Shown here: piece after piece, positions 31,609 to 43,404 of the stretch | Layout: each line of letters starts with the position of its first letter | Numbering within the stretch: the first letter of the stretch is position 1 | Source: Brachypodium distachyon | Lineage: Eukaryota > Streptophyta > Magnoliopsida > Poales > Poaceae | DNA: 64,000 nucleotides | Assembly (NCBI RefSeq): GCF_000005505.3 | Contig: NC_016131.3 | Coordinates: 64,589,355 to 64,653,354, forward strand | Reading direction: 5' to 3' | Translations under genes and position numbers: made by a program | Notes under the pieces: model-generated | Databases searched by the model: none | Seen by the model: only the letters and a program-made list of their open reading frames with translations | What the model was told of the DNA's origin: nothing

Positions 31609-34026
31609 ATGACAAAGGAAAACCTTAAAGACAAGCACATATGTGAAGAGGACAAGGAGGAAGAAGAAGAGTATATCTTGCTAGAGTTGGATGACTGCCT
31701 TTATTCTGACATACAACCAAATGCCCCATATATACTCTCTGTAAGTTGGTTCTTCTCTATGCCTGCGGGTTGCAGGTACAAATAGACATTACTCACATTA
31801 GACTCTGTTGTCAATGTAACAACAAGATGTGGTGGCTCCAAATTTTGATTAAAAACTTCTGCTCTCTCTATACCATTGATATCAACAAAGAGTTCGCTTG
31901 AGATTTGGTTATTTCAGAAATGTTCAAATGCTAACAAAGTTCGAGGGCATTTTTGTTTTCTTAGTTAACATGAAGATGAAGCAGTAGGCTATTCACTGAT
32001 TACCTAAGAGGGTTATTGCCATTAGTATGTGCTACTACCTACTACATGAAGAATTTCTCTTTGAATTTTTCAGTTGCTATGGTCAATGGATACCTTTATC
32101 AGACACAAAACCGCTATGCCTCTATGGTTGATTCAAACGAGAAAATCTGGATAGCATTATGTTAAGAGATGCTTATTTGTCAGCATGTCTGCTACTCATT
32201 TAGCTCTTTGATGCCCCATGGGCGGATCAGGCTACCATGGGTGCCACACCACCCCCTAAATTTTTTGCAAAAAATGTGATACCATATAAGGTTTTTTCAT
32301 TAATCTAGCAACTCAGCTAATTATAGCCTCAAATATACTCTTTTGGTCTAAGTTTTTATGGTTTTGAAAACAAATGTGATGTACTTTTGACAAAACAGAT
32401 TGTGCCTTTGGGTGTTATTTGTGCTAACAATTGGTCTATACATGTCAAACGTGGCACCCCTGGTGATAAGATCCTAGATCCGCCACTGATGCCCCCTACT
32501 GTGCACAGACTTGTGCACTTTACTACCTTGGTAATAGATCAATGTTATCTTTGTTAGATGTTTAGTGCTTGACTTCTTTTCTTACATGACATATCTGTAT
32601 AATTTTGTTTACTGCCTTGTGCACTTTACTAAGTTCTTTGTAATGTTTTTCAGGGTTTGGATACATTGACTCCTACCTTGGTAGTAGGCGATGGCCTGAA
32701 GATGGTGAGTATTGTCCATGTTATTTTTTCTTTTGAAGACGTTTACTTACCATCTTAAGGGGCACTACTCTATGTTTGGTTTTAATTTTGTTGCAGCCTA
32801 TGTTTAACCATACCTCTGAGATGTGGAATGTTACTTTGCTGGTAGTGATAGATCCTTTGTGCGCTAGCTCCATACACTGCTTATAGGTGCTTTTGCAAGT
32901 GTATAAATTATACAGCTGATGTATTACTGCTTCCTCCATCCAACAAAGGATGTCTCAACTTTGACTAAATTTGAATGCATCTATACACTAAGTCATGTCT
33001 AGATACATCCAAATTTTGACAAACTTGATGCATCTTTTGTTGGACGGAGGGAGTATTAAAATTTTACTTGGGTTAATTATGTTACTCCGTAGATAAATAT
33101 CTTGGTACACCCAATTTATCTGAACATGTTAGAACTTTTTTTTATTACTAGAGATTGTCTGGAGTATTTATCGAGATTTTTTTTTATAACTGTATTTTTG
33201 TGTCTGTTGAAGTGCTAAGAGAACAGGATGGAACTAAGGTGTATTTGAATTCCATACATTATTTGTGCCAGCTTTAGCACTAGCTCACTGCGTTTGCTGT
33301 TGATTGCTTTGCTGATGTTACCTGTACCAGTAAACTTCATCGGGTTTCCTTCCCTTCTGATAATTTCTGCTGTTTATTTTTTGGAATCTGTACTTTTAGG
33401 GCTTCCAATTGTGAACCTAATTGCCCAGTGAACTGGTAGCTGATACCTTGTTTAATGACAGATTGGAGAATACGAAGAAACTGTCGGCACATGTTATTTG
33501 TTTTCAGAAAGTGGTAAGTGCTTGCATTGTTAACATGCCTGCTCCTCTTTCTTTGCAGCAAAGATTTCTTCATGGCATGTTAAATGCCATGTAAGCACTC
33601 TAGTTTAATATATTTATCTGGTACCATGTGAATTTGCTGATGTTGTTTCCTGAAGATTTTAGATGTCTGTCCCTTGTTTGCACATCTACCCCCGTTCTTA
33701 AATCATTGAACCTGTCAGAAAGGCAGGTTAACAATGCCAACCTGTACAATTCATTAGGAACCCCGATTATTCCCCGGGCGGACCTAATGCAATTTTTACA
33801 TTAGATTCATTTGTGTTTTAATGTGTTCCTTTCCTTGTCAGATGCTCCACCAAAACCCATTTGTGACGAGGCGGCACTTGCCCAAGGAAACAAGGACAAG
33901 CAAGCAAGCATTAGCAAGGATGGAATGAAGGAAGTACCACCCAAGGAGGTGAAACATCTTGCGAGCGTCCAAAAGATCCTCAAGTTCCGGTCAATCAATG
34001 AGGATTATCAGCAGCACAGAGCATGA
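31609..34026 (+). CDS. General transcription factor 3C polypeptide 6 (TFIIIC subunit)
   Basis: Four coding exons, 31609-31740, 32654-32704, 33462-33513 and 33842-34026, all GT-AG with matching phases, give 139 residues. After an acidic N-terminus comes the TFIIIC_sub6 domain: EEYILLELDD, IQPNAPYILS, then LDTLTPTLVVGDGLKM, IGEYEETVGTCYLFSES and DAPPKPI. It ends with a lysine-rich tail and VKHLASVQKILKFR, a conserved plant ending. TFIIIC is the nuclear assembly factor that binds the A and B boxes of tRNA genes and recruits TFIIIB and RNA polymerase III. The ATG at 31609 is preferred because it follows a spliced acceptor and gives the usual short N-terminus. Intron 1 holds a MULE-type MITE and intron 2 a Stowaway MITE. 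The size fits the family. Confidence 0.9.
32218..32486. mobile_element. Mutator-like MITE with 9-bp duplication
   Basis: TGATGCCCC flanks a 269-bp element at 32209-32217 and 32487-32495. The ends ATGGGCGGATCAGG and CCTAGATCCGCCAC are inverted repeats (core GGCGGATC). A 9-bp target duplication is diagnostic of Mutator-like transposition. It sits in intron 1 of the TFIIIC6 gene. Confidence 0.85.
32925..33056. mobile_element. Stowaway MITE (family A) in TFIIIC6 intron 2
   Basis: The right end, GGACGGAGGGAG, is intact; the left is slightly degraded (CTTCCTCCATCC). The interior is the reverse-orientation equivalent of the copies at 13801 and 15982 (GATACATCCAAATTTTGACA). Confidence 0.9.
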
Positions 34027-34031
34027 TGTAC

Positions 34032-34077
34032 AATTTTGTACTAAATCCAAGACACTTATTATGGATCGGAGTGAGTA
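34032..34077. mobile_element. Half Stowaway MITE in the TFIIIC6 3' UTR
   Basis: Starts five bases after the TGA stop. The sequence TTTTGTACTAAATC...CTTATTATGGATCGGAGTGAGTA is the right half of a short Stowaway element (compare 15830-15878); no left half is present. Confidence 0.6.
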
Positions 34078-34079
34078 GC

Positions 34080-35100
34080 TGCTTTCCCTTGGACGCCTGC
34101 AATGTACAGCAAGTAACCCTGTTGACCCTTCAAACAGAACACCAGGATGTTACTACATTTTAACCTTGATTATACTCTATTTTGAATTCACTTTGAACAC
34201 ATGATTCTGGCGATGCTCAAACCTGATAAACATCCAGTATTTTCTCTTCTTTTTATCCGAGACGCCATCTGGTATCAGATAAATATATACTCCTGAACAA
34301 AAATGGGTTGGTACAACACCTGATGACCGGAAAAACTAAACATGACATACAGATTGAGACAAAAATTAACTAATTTATGAGGCTCAAATATGATCTTCTC
34401 TGCAGCAAACATTTTGACTTCGTTGTCTGCTAAACAAATTGTACATCAAATCAAAGAAACTGAAGCAAATATGAACGACAATAATCCGGCTGAAAATTGA
34501 GTTATATAATCAAGATACTTGTCCATTTTGCATCTAGACGTTCTATAATGATTTCTACAGACGCTGCAGAAAATCCAACATGGACTAACCTAGTTTTCTA
34601 ACAGCCGCATGAAGAGCCCTTCACCCTTATGTACCATTGTCATGATAATCCACCAATTCGAAAGATCATTGTACCACAGACGTCCGATATTGACATGTCG
34701 GTCACACTTCAGTCAGTCTGATGCCGCTTTATTAGCCGGCGTTGAGACGCAAACTTAACCCAAAAAATTAAATGGTACTCCAACGTTGACCCTGGCGGAA
34801 TGCTTTGTGGGAGTGTCTCCCTTCAAATTTATCTTCATTTTTTTTTAAATGGACTACATACAAATAGACGCTCACAAAAACACAAACACTCATTCCTAAA
34901 AACAGACGAACACACACCCTATCTATATGATCATATTCGAGAGATTGAGTTCGCAGATCACTACAACAACCAAACCACCTGAGCTCTCGTTCTATTCTTT
35001 TTTGCAGAATTGTCTTCCTTCAACCCTAAGACGACAGTTCAAACAAAAAGGAAACCTAACACGAGCGCCATTCTTTTTTTGAGCGAAACACGAGAGTCCA
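34080..35100. other. Intergenic between TFIIIC6 and importin beta
   Basis: AT-rich with no gene. A segment around 34850-34960 (CACAAAC... GAGAGATTGAG) resembles a repeat common in grasses, not assigned. Confidence 0.35.
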
Positions 35101-35150
35101 CCGGCCCATCACAGAGGCCCAACTGACCCAGGCTTTGCACCTAGGGTTTC
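35101..35150 (+). promoter_or_regulatory. Site II (GGCCCA) and telo-box motifs of the importin beta promoter
   Basis: GGCCCA occurs at 35103-35108 and 35116-35121, followed by TAGGGTTT (reverse telo box AAACCCTA) at 35142-35149. This combination is typical of plant genes active in dividing cells, and lies about 110-150 bases before the C-rich leader of the importin gene. Confidence 0.65.
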
Positions 35151-36409
35151 TTTTGGTTCAGCCGGCGGCGCGTCGCAAACTCGCACCATTTCACACTGCC
35201 CTAAACGGCTACACGGCCAGCCTTCCCTCTATTTAGCGTCAGCACCAAAGCAACCCTCCACATCGTCTCTCTCCTGTCGTTGCCTCCCCTCTCTGGCCTC
35301 TCGTCCCCACGAATTCAAATTTCTCCCCAAGTTCAGAGTTCAGACACCCCCACCTCTCCTTCCCAGCCCAACAACCTCCCTGGTCTCGTCCGAAATCCAC
35401 ACCGATCTCTTCACCTTGGGGGGACAAAAACGCCTCCAGATCGCCGCCACCGGTTCCGCGGGCCAACGGGCGGCAGCGGAGGCTGAGGTTCCCGTGTGAG
35501 CGGTGCTCGTACGTGCTCAAAGGTACAGTCCCCCAGAGTGAATTTGCTTCCGATCTGATGATGTTGTTGTGTCTAAGTTGGATGTTTGGTCGCCCTGTTT
35601 CGTAAGTTCCTTCGATGGGCAGATTTGTCGTGGTTTTGGCTGCGTACGTAGTAGCCGTTGCGCAGTAGGATTTAGTTTTTTGTCATTGAATCGTGCGATC
35701 CTGCCGCTGATTCTCGATGGAAGCTGTTGATTTGGCCCAATGGTTTAGTTGTGATCTGGTCAGTTCGATCTATAGTGACTTCAGTCTTAATACGCGTGCG
35801 CGAGTTAACGTCTGCTGTTCTGCCCGCGATACCTCTAATAATTAGAGCATGATGCCTTGTTAAATAAGTTCGATCCTTGTGCCTGAACTGAGATTATTTG
35901 CTTTAGATGAACTATATTTGGAAAACAATTGAGAAACCTCCTTCTGAAAATAATAATGATTCAGAAACCTCCTCTCGGAAAAAATTATGTTTCTCAAAAT
36001 TAAACGCCATAGTAATTGGTGACAGGTCAGGCGTATCCACTGAATCTCTCTAGTATTTATGAGACATTGATCCTGCTTCAGGCAAGCTATTGCACCCCAA
36101 CCCCCCCCCCCGGTATACTTCCCAAGCGACTGCACTGCTGTACATATTTGCAGTTCTACTTTACTTGTATCTTTCCTTTTTTTTGAATTGTATTAATGTG
36201 AATAATATTTGTTGTTAGAACAAACTAGATTATTTGGATTTTCCAGTATGCAAACTAGATTAAATCTAGAATAATTTTATACTCTCAACAGAGACTATGC
36301 AACAAATTAAAAGGAGGAGCCTGACAATTTTGTTTCTCTTTTTTGTTCTGTGGATCTTAATATCTTATATGCTTTTCCTGGGTCCTCTTCGCACTGGCAG
36401 GTTGAACTA

Positions 36410-39258
36410 ATGGATATCACAGAGGTTCTGCTAGCTACGCAGTCCCATGATGGTCAGATACGGAATGCTGCAGAAGGGAATATCAAGCAATTTGAGGAGC
36501 AGAATTTTCCTCATTTTCTACAGGCGCTATCTGCTGAGCTTTCTGATGATAACAAACCTCCTGTATCTCGGAGGCTTGCTGGTATTCTCCTTAAGAATTC
36601 TTTGGATGCAAATGATTCAAAGAGGAAAGAAATATGTACGCAACGGTGGATAAATGTGGACCCTGCAATCAAGTCACGGGTTAAAGGGTCCCTGTTGATG
36701 ACCCTTGGATCAGTAGTGTTTGAAGCCCAGCGCAGCTCTTCTCAAGTCATTGCAAAGGTTGCTTCCATTGAGATCCCTCTTCAAGGATGGCCAGAACTCA
36801 TAATAAACTTGCTAAGTAACATGACAAAACATGATGCACCCTCTTCTCTGAAGCAAGCTACCCTGGACGCCATTGGATATGTCTGTGAGGAGATATCCCC
36901 CAGTGATCTGGAGCAGGATCAAGTTAATGCTGTTCTTACTGCTGTGGTCCAGGGCATGAACCATGTGGAGAATAGTCCAGAGGTCCGTCTTGCTGCTGTG
37001 AAAGCATTATACAATGCTCTTGATTTTGCTGACACAAATTTTCAGAACGAATCAGAGAGGAACTACATAATGAAGGTCATTTGTGAGACTGCCATTTCTA
37101 AAGAGGCTGATATTAGAAAGGCTGCATTTGAGTGTTTTGTCTCCATAGCATCAACTTATTATGACCTTTTGGAGCCCTACATGCAGACCTTGTTTGAGTT
37201 GACTGCAAATGCTGCCAGGGCAGATGAAGAACCCGTTGCACTTCAAGCTATTGAGTTCTGGAGCACCATCTGTGATGAAGAAGTTTCTATTCAAGAAGAC
37301 GCTGAAGAATCTGGTGATGTCAGTTCGGCACGTCATTTCCATTTTGTTGAAAAGGCCCTTCCTTTGCTTGTTCCCATGCTTCTAGAAACACTTCTGAAGC
37401 AAGAGGAGGATCAAGATGAAGATGATGGAATCTGGAATATATCAATGGCCGGGGGCACCTGCCTGGGACTTGTTGCAACGGCTGTCAAGGATGCCATTGT
37501 ACCTCTTGTGATGCCATTTATAGAGGGAAACATAACAAAGCCTGACTGGCGCAGCAGGGAGGCTGCTACATTTGCATTTGGTTCCATTCTTGAAGGTCCT
37601 TCGGTTGAAAATCTTGCACCACTGGTTCATGCTGGCTTTGATTTCTTGCTGAATGCAACCAAAGATCAAAATAACCATGTCAGGGAAACTACTGCATGGG
37701 CACTTTGTAGGACATTTGAGTTTCTACATTCACCAACCAGAGGTTTCTCAGTAGTGACAAATGCAAACCTTCCTCATGTTATAGAAGTTCTGTTGACAAG
37801 TATCAAAGACTCCCCTAATGTTGCTGAGAAGGTCTGTGGAGCCCTGTATTTTCTTGCCCAAGGATATGAGAATGCAGGGTCTATGTCGTCAGTGCTAACA
37901 CCATACCTTGGTCAGTTAGTATCAGCTCTCCTCACCACTGCTGATCGTTCTGATTCCAACAACTCCAGGCTTTGTGCATCTGCATATGAAACACTCAATG
38001 AGATTGTGAGATGCAGCAATACTGCAGAGACTTTGAACATGATTGTGCTGTTATTGCAAGAGGTCTTGAAGAAATTAAACCAGACCTTTGAGTTTCAGAT
38101 CACATCCTCTGAGGAGAAGGAAAAGCAAAGTGACCTTCAAGCCTTGCTTTGTGGCGTTGTTCAAGTAATCCTTCAGAAATTCAACAACTTTGATGATAAT
38201 TCAGTAATTGTTAAGTTTGCTGACGAAATTATGGTGCTCTTTCTCCGAGTTTTTTCGTGTGATAGCTCAAATGTGCATGAAGAAGCAATGCTTGCTATTG
38301 GTGCTCTTGCTTATGCTACTGGACCAGAATTTGTGAAATACATGCCAGAGTTTCACAGGTACCTAGAAATGGGCTTACAAAATTTTGGTGCATATCAAGT
38401 ATGCTGTGTTTCTGTGGGTGTGGTTGCTGATATCTGCCGTGCCCTGGATGACAAGGTGATCCCTTACTGTGACAGTATCATGGGTGCCCTTCTCAAGGAT
38501 CTTTCAAGCCCAGAGCTTCACCGTTCTGTCAAACCACCAATATTGTCATGCATAGGAGATATTGCTCTTACCATTGGTGGACTTTTTGAGAAATATGTTC
38601 CCTACACTATGCCTATGTTGCAAGGAGCTGCAGAGCTTTGCTTTCGTATGGACCGTTCTGATGATGACACTGTAGAGTATCAAGATGAACTCAGGCGAAG
38701 CATTTTCGAGGCCTATTCAGGCATACTTCAGGGTGTCAAAAGCTCAAAAACAGAGCTAATGGTGCCTTACGTAGGCAATATTTTCCAGTTCACTGAAGCG
38801 GTCTTGCGAGATGCATCAAGGTGAGTCCATGATCTGTCCTTTTCGTATGGAATGCACAATCAGTCTATTATTCTTTTTTATTTTTGATGTTCTCAAATGG
38901 AACACACGAAATAAATAATAAGAAACATGAACTTCTTGACAACCATATTCAGATAACTGTCCACCTCTAGCAATTTTCCTTGAATGCATTCTACTTGTTT
39001 TATGTTTGCTTGTATAAAAGATGGGACCGTGTCGTGATATATGCTAAAATGCTTTGTAGGGATGATGGTGTGACCAAAGCTGGAGTTGCCTTGCTAGGGG
39101 ACCTAGCGGATACGTTAGGACCTTCCATTAAACTGCTGCTCAAGGATTCCAACTTCCACTCGGAGCTCCTTGGACGATGTTCCCAGTCTGACGACGAACA
39201 GCTAAGGGAGACTGCATCCTGGGTCCAGGGTGTGATCTCCCGCGCGCTGGTTGCATGA
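36410..39258 (+). CDS. Importin subunit beta-1 (nuclear import receptor)
   Basis: Two coding exons, 36410-38820 and 39060-39258 (donor GTGAGT, acceptor TTGTAG), give 869 residues, the usual size of importin beta-1/KPNB1. A non-coding exon probably spans about 35260-35522 (donor AAG then GTACAG) and joins at the acceptor GGCAG at 36400, ten bases before the ATG. The protein is a chain of HEAT repeats; the N-terminus MDITEVLLATQSHDGQIRNA forms the Ran-binding importin-N region. Segments such as DEDDGIWNISMAGGTCLGLVA (shown in part) carry the acidic loop, and DPAIKSRVKGSLL and NNHVRETTAWALCR fall in further repeats. It carries importin-alpha/NLS cargo through nuclear pores and releases it on binding RanGTP. 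An in-frame upstream ATG at 36350 lies in the leader intron and is not used if that intron is removed. Confidence 0.96.
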
Positions 39259-41504
39259 GGGAAAGCTTCTACAGTAAGCTGCTGGTCGTTTGAACCATCT
39301 CGTTGACTTTGATGGTTCTCTGCGCGACTATTTTGTTTGCCAGATGCATTGTTTGAGTATTGTGACGCATATATGTCCTGTTATGAGGTTACATAAGATC
39401 ATCTTTGATAGTTATCAAGTTCGTAGAGTGGCAGCTGTTTGCCATTTCTCAGGAGGGTCGAGTCCGTGGGTTCCTGTTGCATTTTAGTGTTCAGCTGTCC
39501 ATGTGAGCCGATTGTGAATTTTTAGGATCGTGTGTGATTGTAGCAATGGTGGTGGTCTCTAGCAGTAAAACTCTTGCTATCATCATTGCACATTTTTACA
39601 GCAGTATAAACATCAGTAAACTTGTCGTCGATGGTGTTGAGCTGGTACTTGCTGCTTTTCCCAGCTTCTTATTCTGTAAGTTGTGAATTGCAGATAATAT
39701 CGATTCCTAAGTAAATGGATCTGCAAAATATAACCGAATGCTATCTCCAACTTTTTTCTTGTCCCTACTACCACCAGATGTCTTCCCTATGCGCACCGTT
39801 GATTAGGTGCAGACTCATATCTTCTCTTTAAAGATGTGCATTTGATTTACTTGAATCATGATAGATTTATTTTAGGGCCAAATCAAGATAGATATTATAG
39901 CAGGAAATCACGTCCGCGATCGGCCGCTCTGTGAGTCATAGGGAGGCGGGAGCTGAAGTTTCACGCCTTGGCTCACGACACGGTGTGGTTCAAATCCAGT
40001 TGCATTTTCCAGGCCGAAATTGAAGGTCCAGTTAGTAACAGGCCGCGAAGCTTTTGCATCCGCCCATTTACTGGTGGCCTACCGTAAAAAAATCGGAGTC
40101 TGGCTAATCACTTTAGTAAGTTTGTGATTGCAAGATTATATTGTGCTGTGAAGATCCCCTAAGAAGACTATTGTGAAGATTCTTTTTTCTATTCTAGATT
40201 ATAAATGTATAATCTAACTACGAAATACATAAACAGTAAACTTACTATACTAACGATGGATATTTCTGGCGTTTTCCTGTTTGTTATGACATGACTTTAA
40301 TCTTTTCATTTCAGATCATCTCAAAACCAGCTAACCAAATAGCAAAACATGTAAAAATGTCAGACAAAACAAGATTATCCAAATCTACGGCAGCGTCAAG
40401 TACAGCCAGCAAAGGCGGCGGTGAAGTTCCCGTTCCTGGAATCTGTTCTACCTCTTCTGGTTAACGAAGACGAGGAACTTTTCCAGAATCGACTGCCTTT
40501 TTAAATGTTTTGATAAAAACGAAGAATTTCTTGTCAATTAAACGACAGCATTAGCATGGCAAAGAACACACACGCAGAAGAAACTGCACAAGGATACAGC
40601 AGAGCCATGGTACGAAATAGCACTGGATAAAAGTACCAAACCTTCATATTTACCTATATAATGCTCCACGGCTTTATAGTTCGTCGGCTGGAAACGAAAG
40701 GGGATTACAGCAGCAGTTACCACTCATCAATAAGACTGGCAGAGTTGCAAAAATAAAACGGTACATTTAGACTAAGCTGTAAAACCCGAAATGAGCGAAC
40801 TAGAGAAAAAATGATCTCATAATGTTCTATCCTGTATCTGGCTAGGCTTTTGCTGTAACCTAAACCCATGTAATTTTTGGTAAGACCATGGCATCAATTG
40901 GCTTCTCCGCACTGCAATGATCTCCTGAAAAGACAAACTGGCGTCTGGAGGCTACCATGGGCAGTCTATTGTTCTACCTCATCTGTCAAGAATCAGAGGA
41001 AACAAAATGTCAGATTTGTGAATCCTGAAGAGATTATTTCTAACTGTTCTAAAGCGATGGATGAATCTGATGAATAACATATGCATCAGCATGGTGAACA
41101 GATTATCATCTGTCAACAGTATTTAATGCCCATGGGACATGAATCTTGCGATTGGTATTCTATTAGTGATGGAACAAAGCATCAGCACAAAGCAGCCTCG
41201 CACTGTTGCACATGGCTAGTTTCAAATAAGAAATAATAGCATCCCCTGTATCTGTAAATAACCTATGAACGAATTCCAGAACTAATTTGAGGCACACTAC
41301 TTTTCTAGCAATAATGAGTGTCTCCCCAGATTCAATGATTCCATTCTCATGAAGTCATGATCATGCATTAGTTTGTGACCTCAGTAAGTGCAGATTTGCA
41401 GCAAGACATATCGCGTCGAAATTCAAACACGAACCAACAAGCATCAAGCATCTCGTGACACGCTGCACATGGGCTCAGGCAACAAGGGCAAACTCACTCA
41501 CCGA
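39259..41504. other. Convergent intergenic region, importin beta to trihelix
   Basis: Contains the importin beta 3' UTR (about the first 350 bases) and the trihelix 3' UTR at the right. No gene was accepted. A GGTTCAAATCC stretch at about 39990 recalls a tRNA T-arm, but the rest of a tRNA is missing. Confidence 0.4.
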
Positions 41505-42284
41505 CTAGGCCGCCGCCGGTGTGGCGGCGGCGGCGGCGGCTTTGTCGGTACCGGCGGAGGTGGGGACGGCGACGTCGACGAGAACTCGCATCCGTCCGAT
41601 TTCTAGGTCGCGCATGGCCTCCAGGCGCCGCTCCTCCAGCCGCGCCGCCTCCTTCTGCTTCGCCGCTTCAACCCGCTCGTACGTCCCCGCCAGCCTATCG
41701 AGAGCCGCCGCCACCTCCGTGCAGCCTACCCCTCCGTTTTCGTGATGGTGGCCCTCGGCGGCGGAGCTCACCGGCGACAAGGACACCGCGGTCCGCCGCC
41801 GCTTGGGGACCGGCGGCCAGTCGCGGTGCAGAGGAGCCCCGCCGTTCTGCTCCTCCCCCTCGTCGTCGTCGTCGTCCTCTTCCTCCGACTTGGGCGTGAC
41901 GGTGACGCGGGGCGCGAGTCCGTGGGGAACCGAGGGGGCTTGGCTGAGGAGTTTGCGGAGCCGGGCGAGGGAGCCCGAGAGCGGCGGCGGCGGCGGGTCG
42001 GCCCCCCTCGGCCTGGAGCGCTCGGCCCTGAGGCGCTTCTTGAGGTAATCCATCCGGTTCTTGCACTGGTCGACGGTGCGCGGCGCGCGGCCGGCGGCGG
42101 CGCGGCGGGCGGTGACGGCGGCGGCGCAGGCGCGCCAGTCGGCGGTGCGGAGGGGCCCGCCGCCGGCGCGGAGGTGCCGCGGGCCCCAGGCCTCGAGCAG
42201 CGCGGAGGTCTCCCCGTCGGTCCACGGCTCCGGGGTCCACGCCGGCGGAGGCGGCGAGGGGCGGCGGCGGCGGGTGGCAGACAT
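41505..42284 (-). CDS. Trihelix (SANT/Myb_DNA-bind_4) transcription factor
   Basis: An intronless frame of 259 residues from the ATG at 42284 (MSATRRRRPSPPPP). A trihelix DNA-binding domain spans about residues 18-90: WTDGETSALLEAWGPRHLRAGGGPL, DWRACAAAVTARR and RTVDQCKNRMDYLKKRLRAE, with tryptophans at the expected helix positions. An acidic run and a basic KRRR follow. The C-terminus is a predicted helix (AAALDRLAGTYERVEAAKQKEAARLEERRLEAMRDLEIGRMRVL), as in the SIP1/ASIL clade; only parts are quoted in order. Proteins of this clade are nuclear regulators, often repressors. An in-frame ATG at 42404 exists, but family similarity begins near 42284. The gene is very GC-rich, so the many overlapping frames on the other strand are shadows. 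A related broken copy lies 1.1 kb upstream. Confidence 0.88.
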   Translation of the reverse strand: MSATRRRRPSPPPPAWTPEPWTDGETSALLEAWGPRHLRAGGGPLRTADWRACAAAVTARRAAAGRAPRTVDQCKNRMDYLKKRLRAERSRPRGADPPPPPLSGSLARLRKLLSQAPSVPHGLAPRVTVTPKSEEEDDDDDEGEEQNGGAPLHRDWPPVPKRRRTAVSLSPVSSAAEGHHHENGGVGCTEVAAALDRLAGTYERVEAAKQKEAARLEERRLEAMRDLEIGRMRVLVDVAVPTSAGTDKAAAAAATPAAA

Positions 42285-42404
42285 CGGCGGACGGAGGAGG
42301 AGGAGGTGGTCGGCTTTGTTTTGGGAGGGAGGGAGAGAAGGCTTGATTGCGTGCGCGGTGGCGGCCCGTGAGAGCGAGAGGGGGCGCACGCTAAGCCGTG
42401 CCAC

Positions 42405-43404
42405 GTCGTCCCCTCTGATCGATTGCTCTGTTCTGCCCTTGTGGCTTTCTCTTCTGTTCTGCCCTCGGACTGGGACGGATCCCGGAAGAACTAGTGCCAG
42501 CCGCGGGTGCGGCGCGGCGGCTTATTTATACATAGGCGCGCTGCGTCGGCCCGTAGAGTATCGAGTGCGGTGCGGCGGTGTTGGGCTGCGTCCATGTATG
42601 GTGCCGGAAAGTTTGTTCGGTCGTTTCGCGTTGCTGTGGGTGCTGCACCCGAGCCGATCGAGCCGCGCCTCCCTCGTGCCGTGCCCGTCCCTATTCCAAC
42701 GCGCTACTTTTTTGTTCCTTTGTTTTGGTTTCTCGGTGTCTCGCGGGCGGGCGGACGGGCGGGAGCAGAGTGCCGCCAGCGTTGGTTGGGTTGATTTCAG
42801 AAGAGCGGTGAAGGCCGCGCCGCGCTGACTAAATTTTGGGTGTGTTCCGTTGCGCTGCGTGGCTCCCCTTGGTCACACCATCGCTCCATTACCAAACTCA
42901 AGGGCGGAGTCTTGGTGCTGATGGAAGGGAGTAGATTTTCTCGGTCACGCTTATGATCGGACCGACCGCCGTAGGCACTAGGGATTAGGGAAGAGGGTTT
43001 GCTGGCTTAGCGCCCCGTTCGTTCATGTGCTGACGGTCAACAGTTTGTTACAGACTAGTTGTAATAGAATTTACCGGGTGCCGTCATGTGTTTTGTTTTC
43101 AGTACTAACAACCTGCAGAAGATACATGGTAAATGCGGATTATGATCACACTGTCGTCGGTCAAGCCACAATACAACTAGCGAAGTGGGAGAAAAAAAAA
43201 CTACCCGAAATGGAAAAACAAGATAAAAGCGACACTTTGACTAGTCTATTTCAGCCTACGCCAGCCTTTCTCTGTTCTTGATCCCTGCACCATTGCACCA
43301 ACAAAATAGAAATCAAGTTTAAACATATATCCTCGCGAGACAGAGCTTGCGATCTAATTTGAAGTTTATTCACGCAAAGAAAGGAGAGTGTTACCATGAG
43401 TTTA
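42405..43404. other. Intergenic between the two trihelix copies
   Basis: GC-rich promoter of the intact trihelix gene (42405-42830), then a mixed stretch forming the 3' flank of the broken copy. Open frames here are low complexity and unsupported. Confidence 0.4.

Noticed and set aside
36350..36409. In-frame upstream ATG extending importin beta by 20 residues
   Set aside because: The extension crosses a good splice acceptor (GGCAG at 36400) and the family starts at MDITEVLL, so it is best read as leader intron.
39905..40015. Possible tRNA suggested by GGTTCAAATCC at about 39990
   Set aside because: Only three base pairs of a T-stem can form, and no acceptor stem, D arm or anticodon arm could be built around it.
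41519..42828. Long plus-strand frames over the trihelix gene (up to 255 codons)
   Set aside because: Low-complexity shadows of the GC-rich minus-strand trihelix gene.
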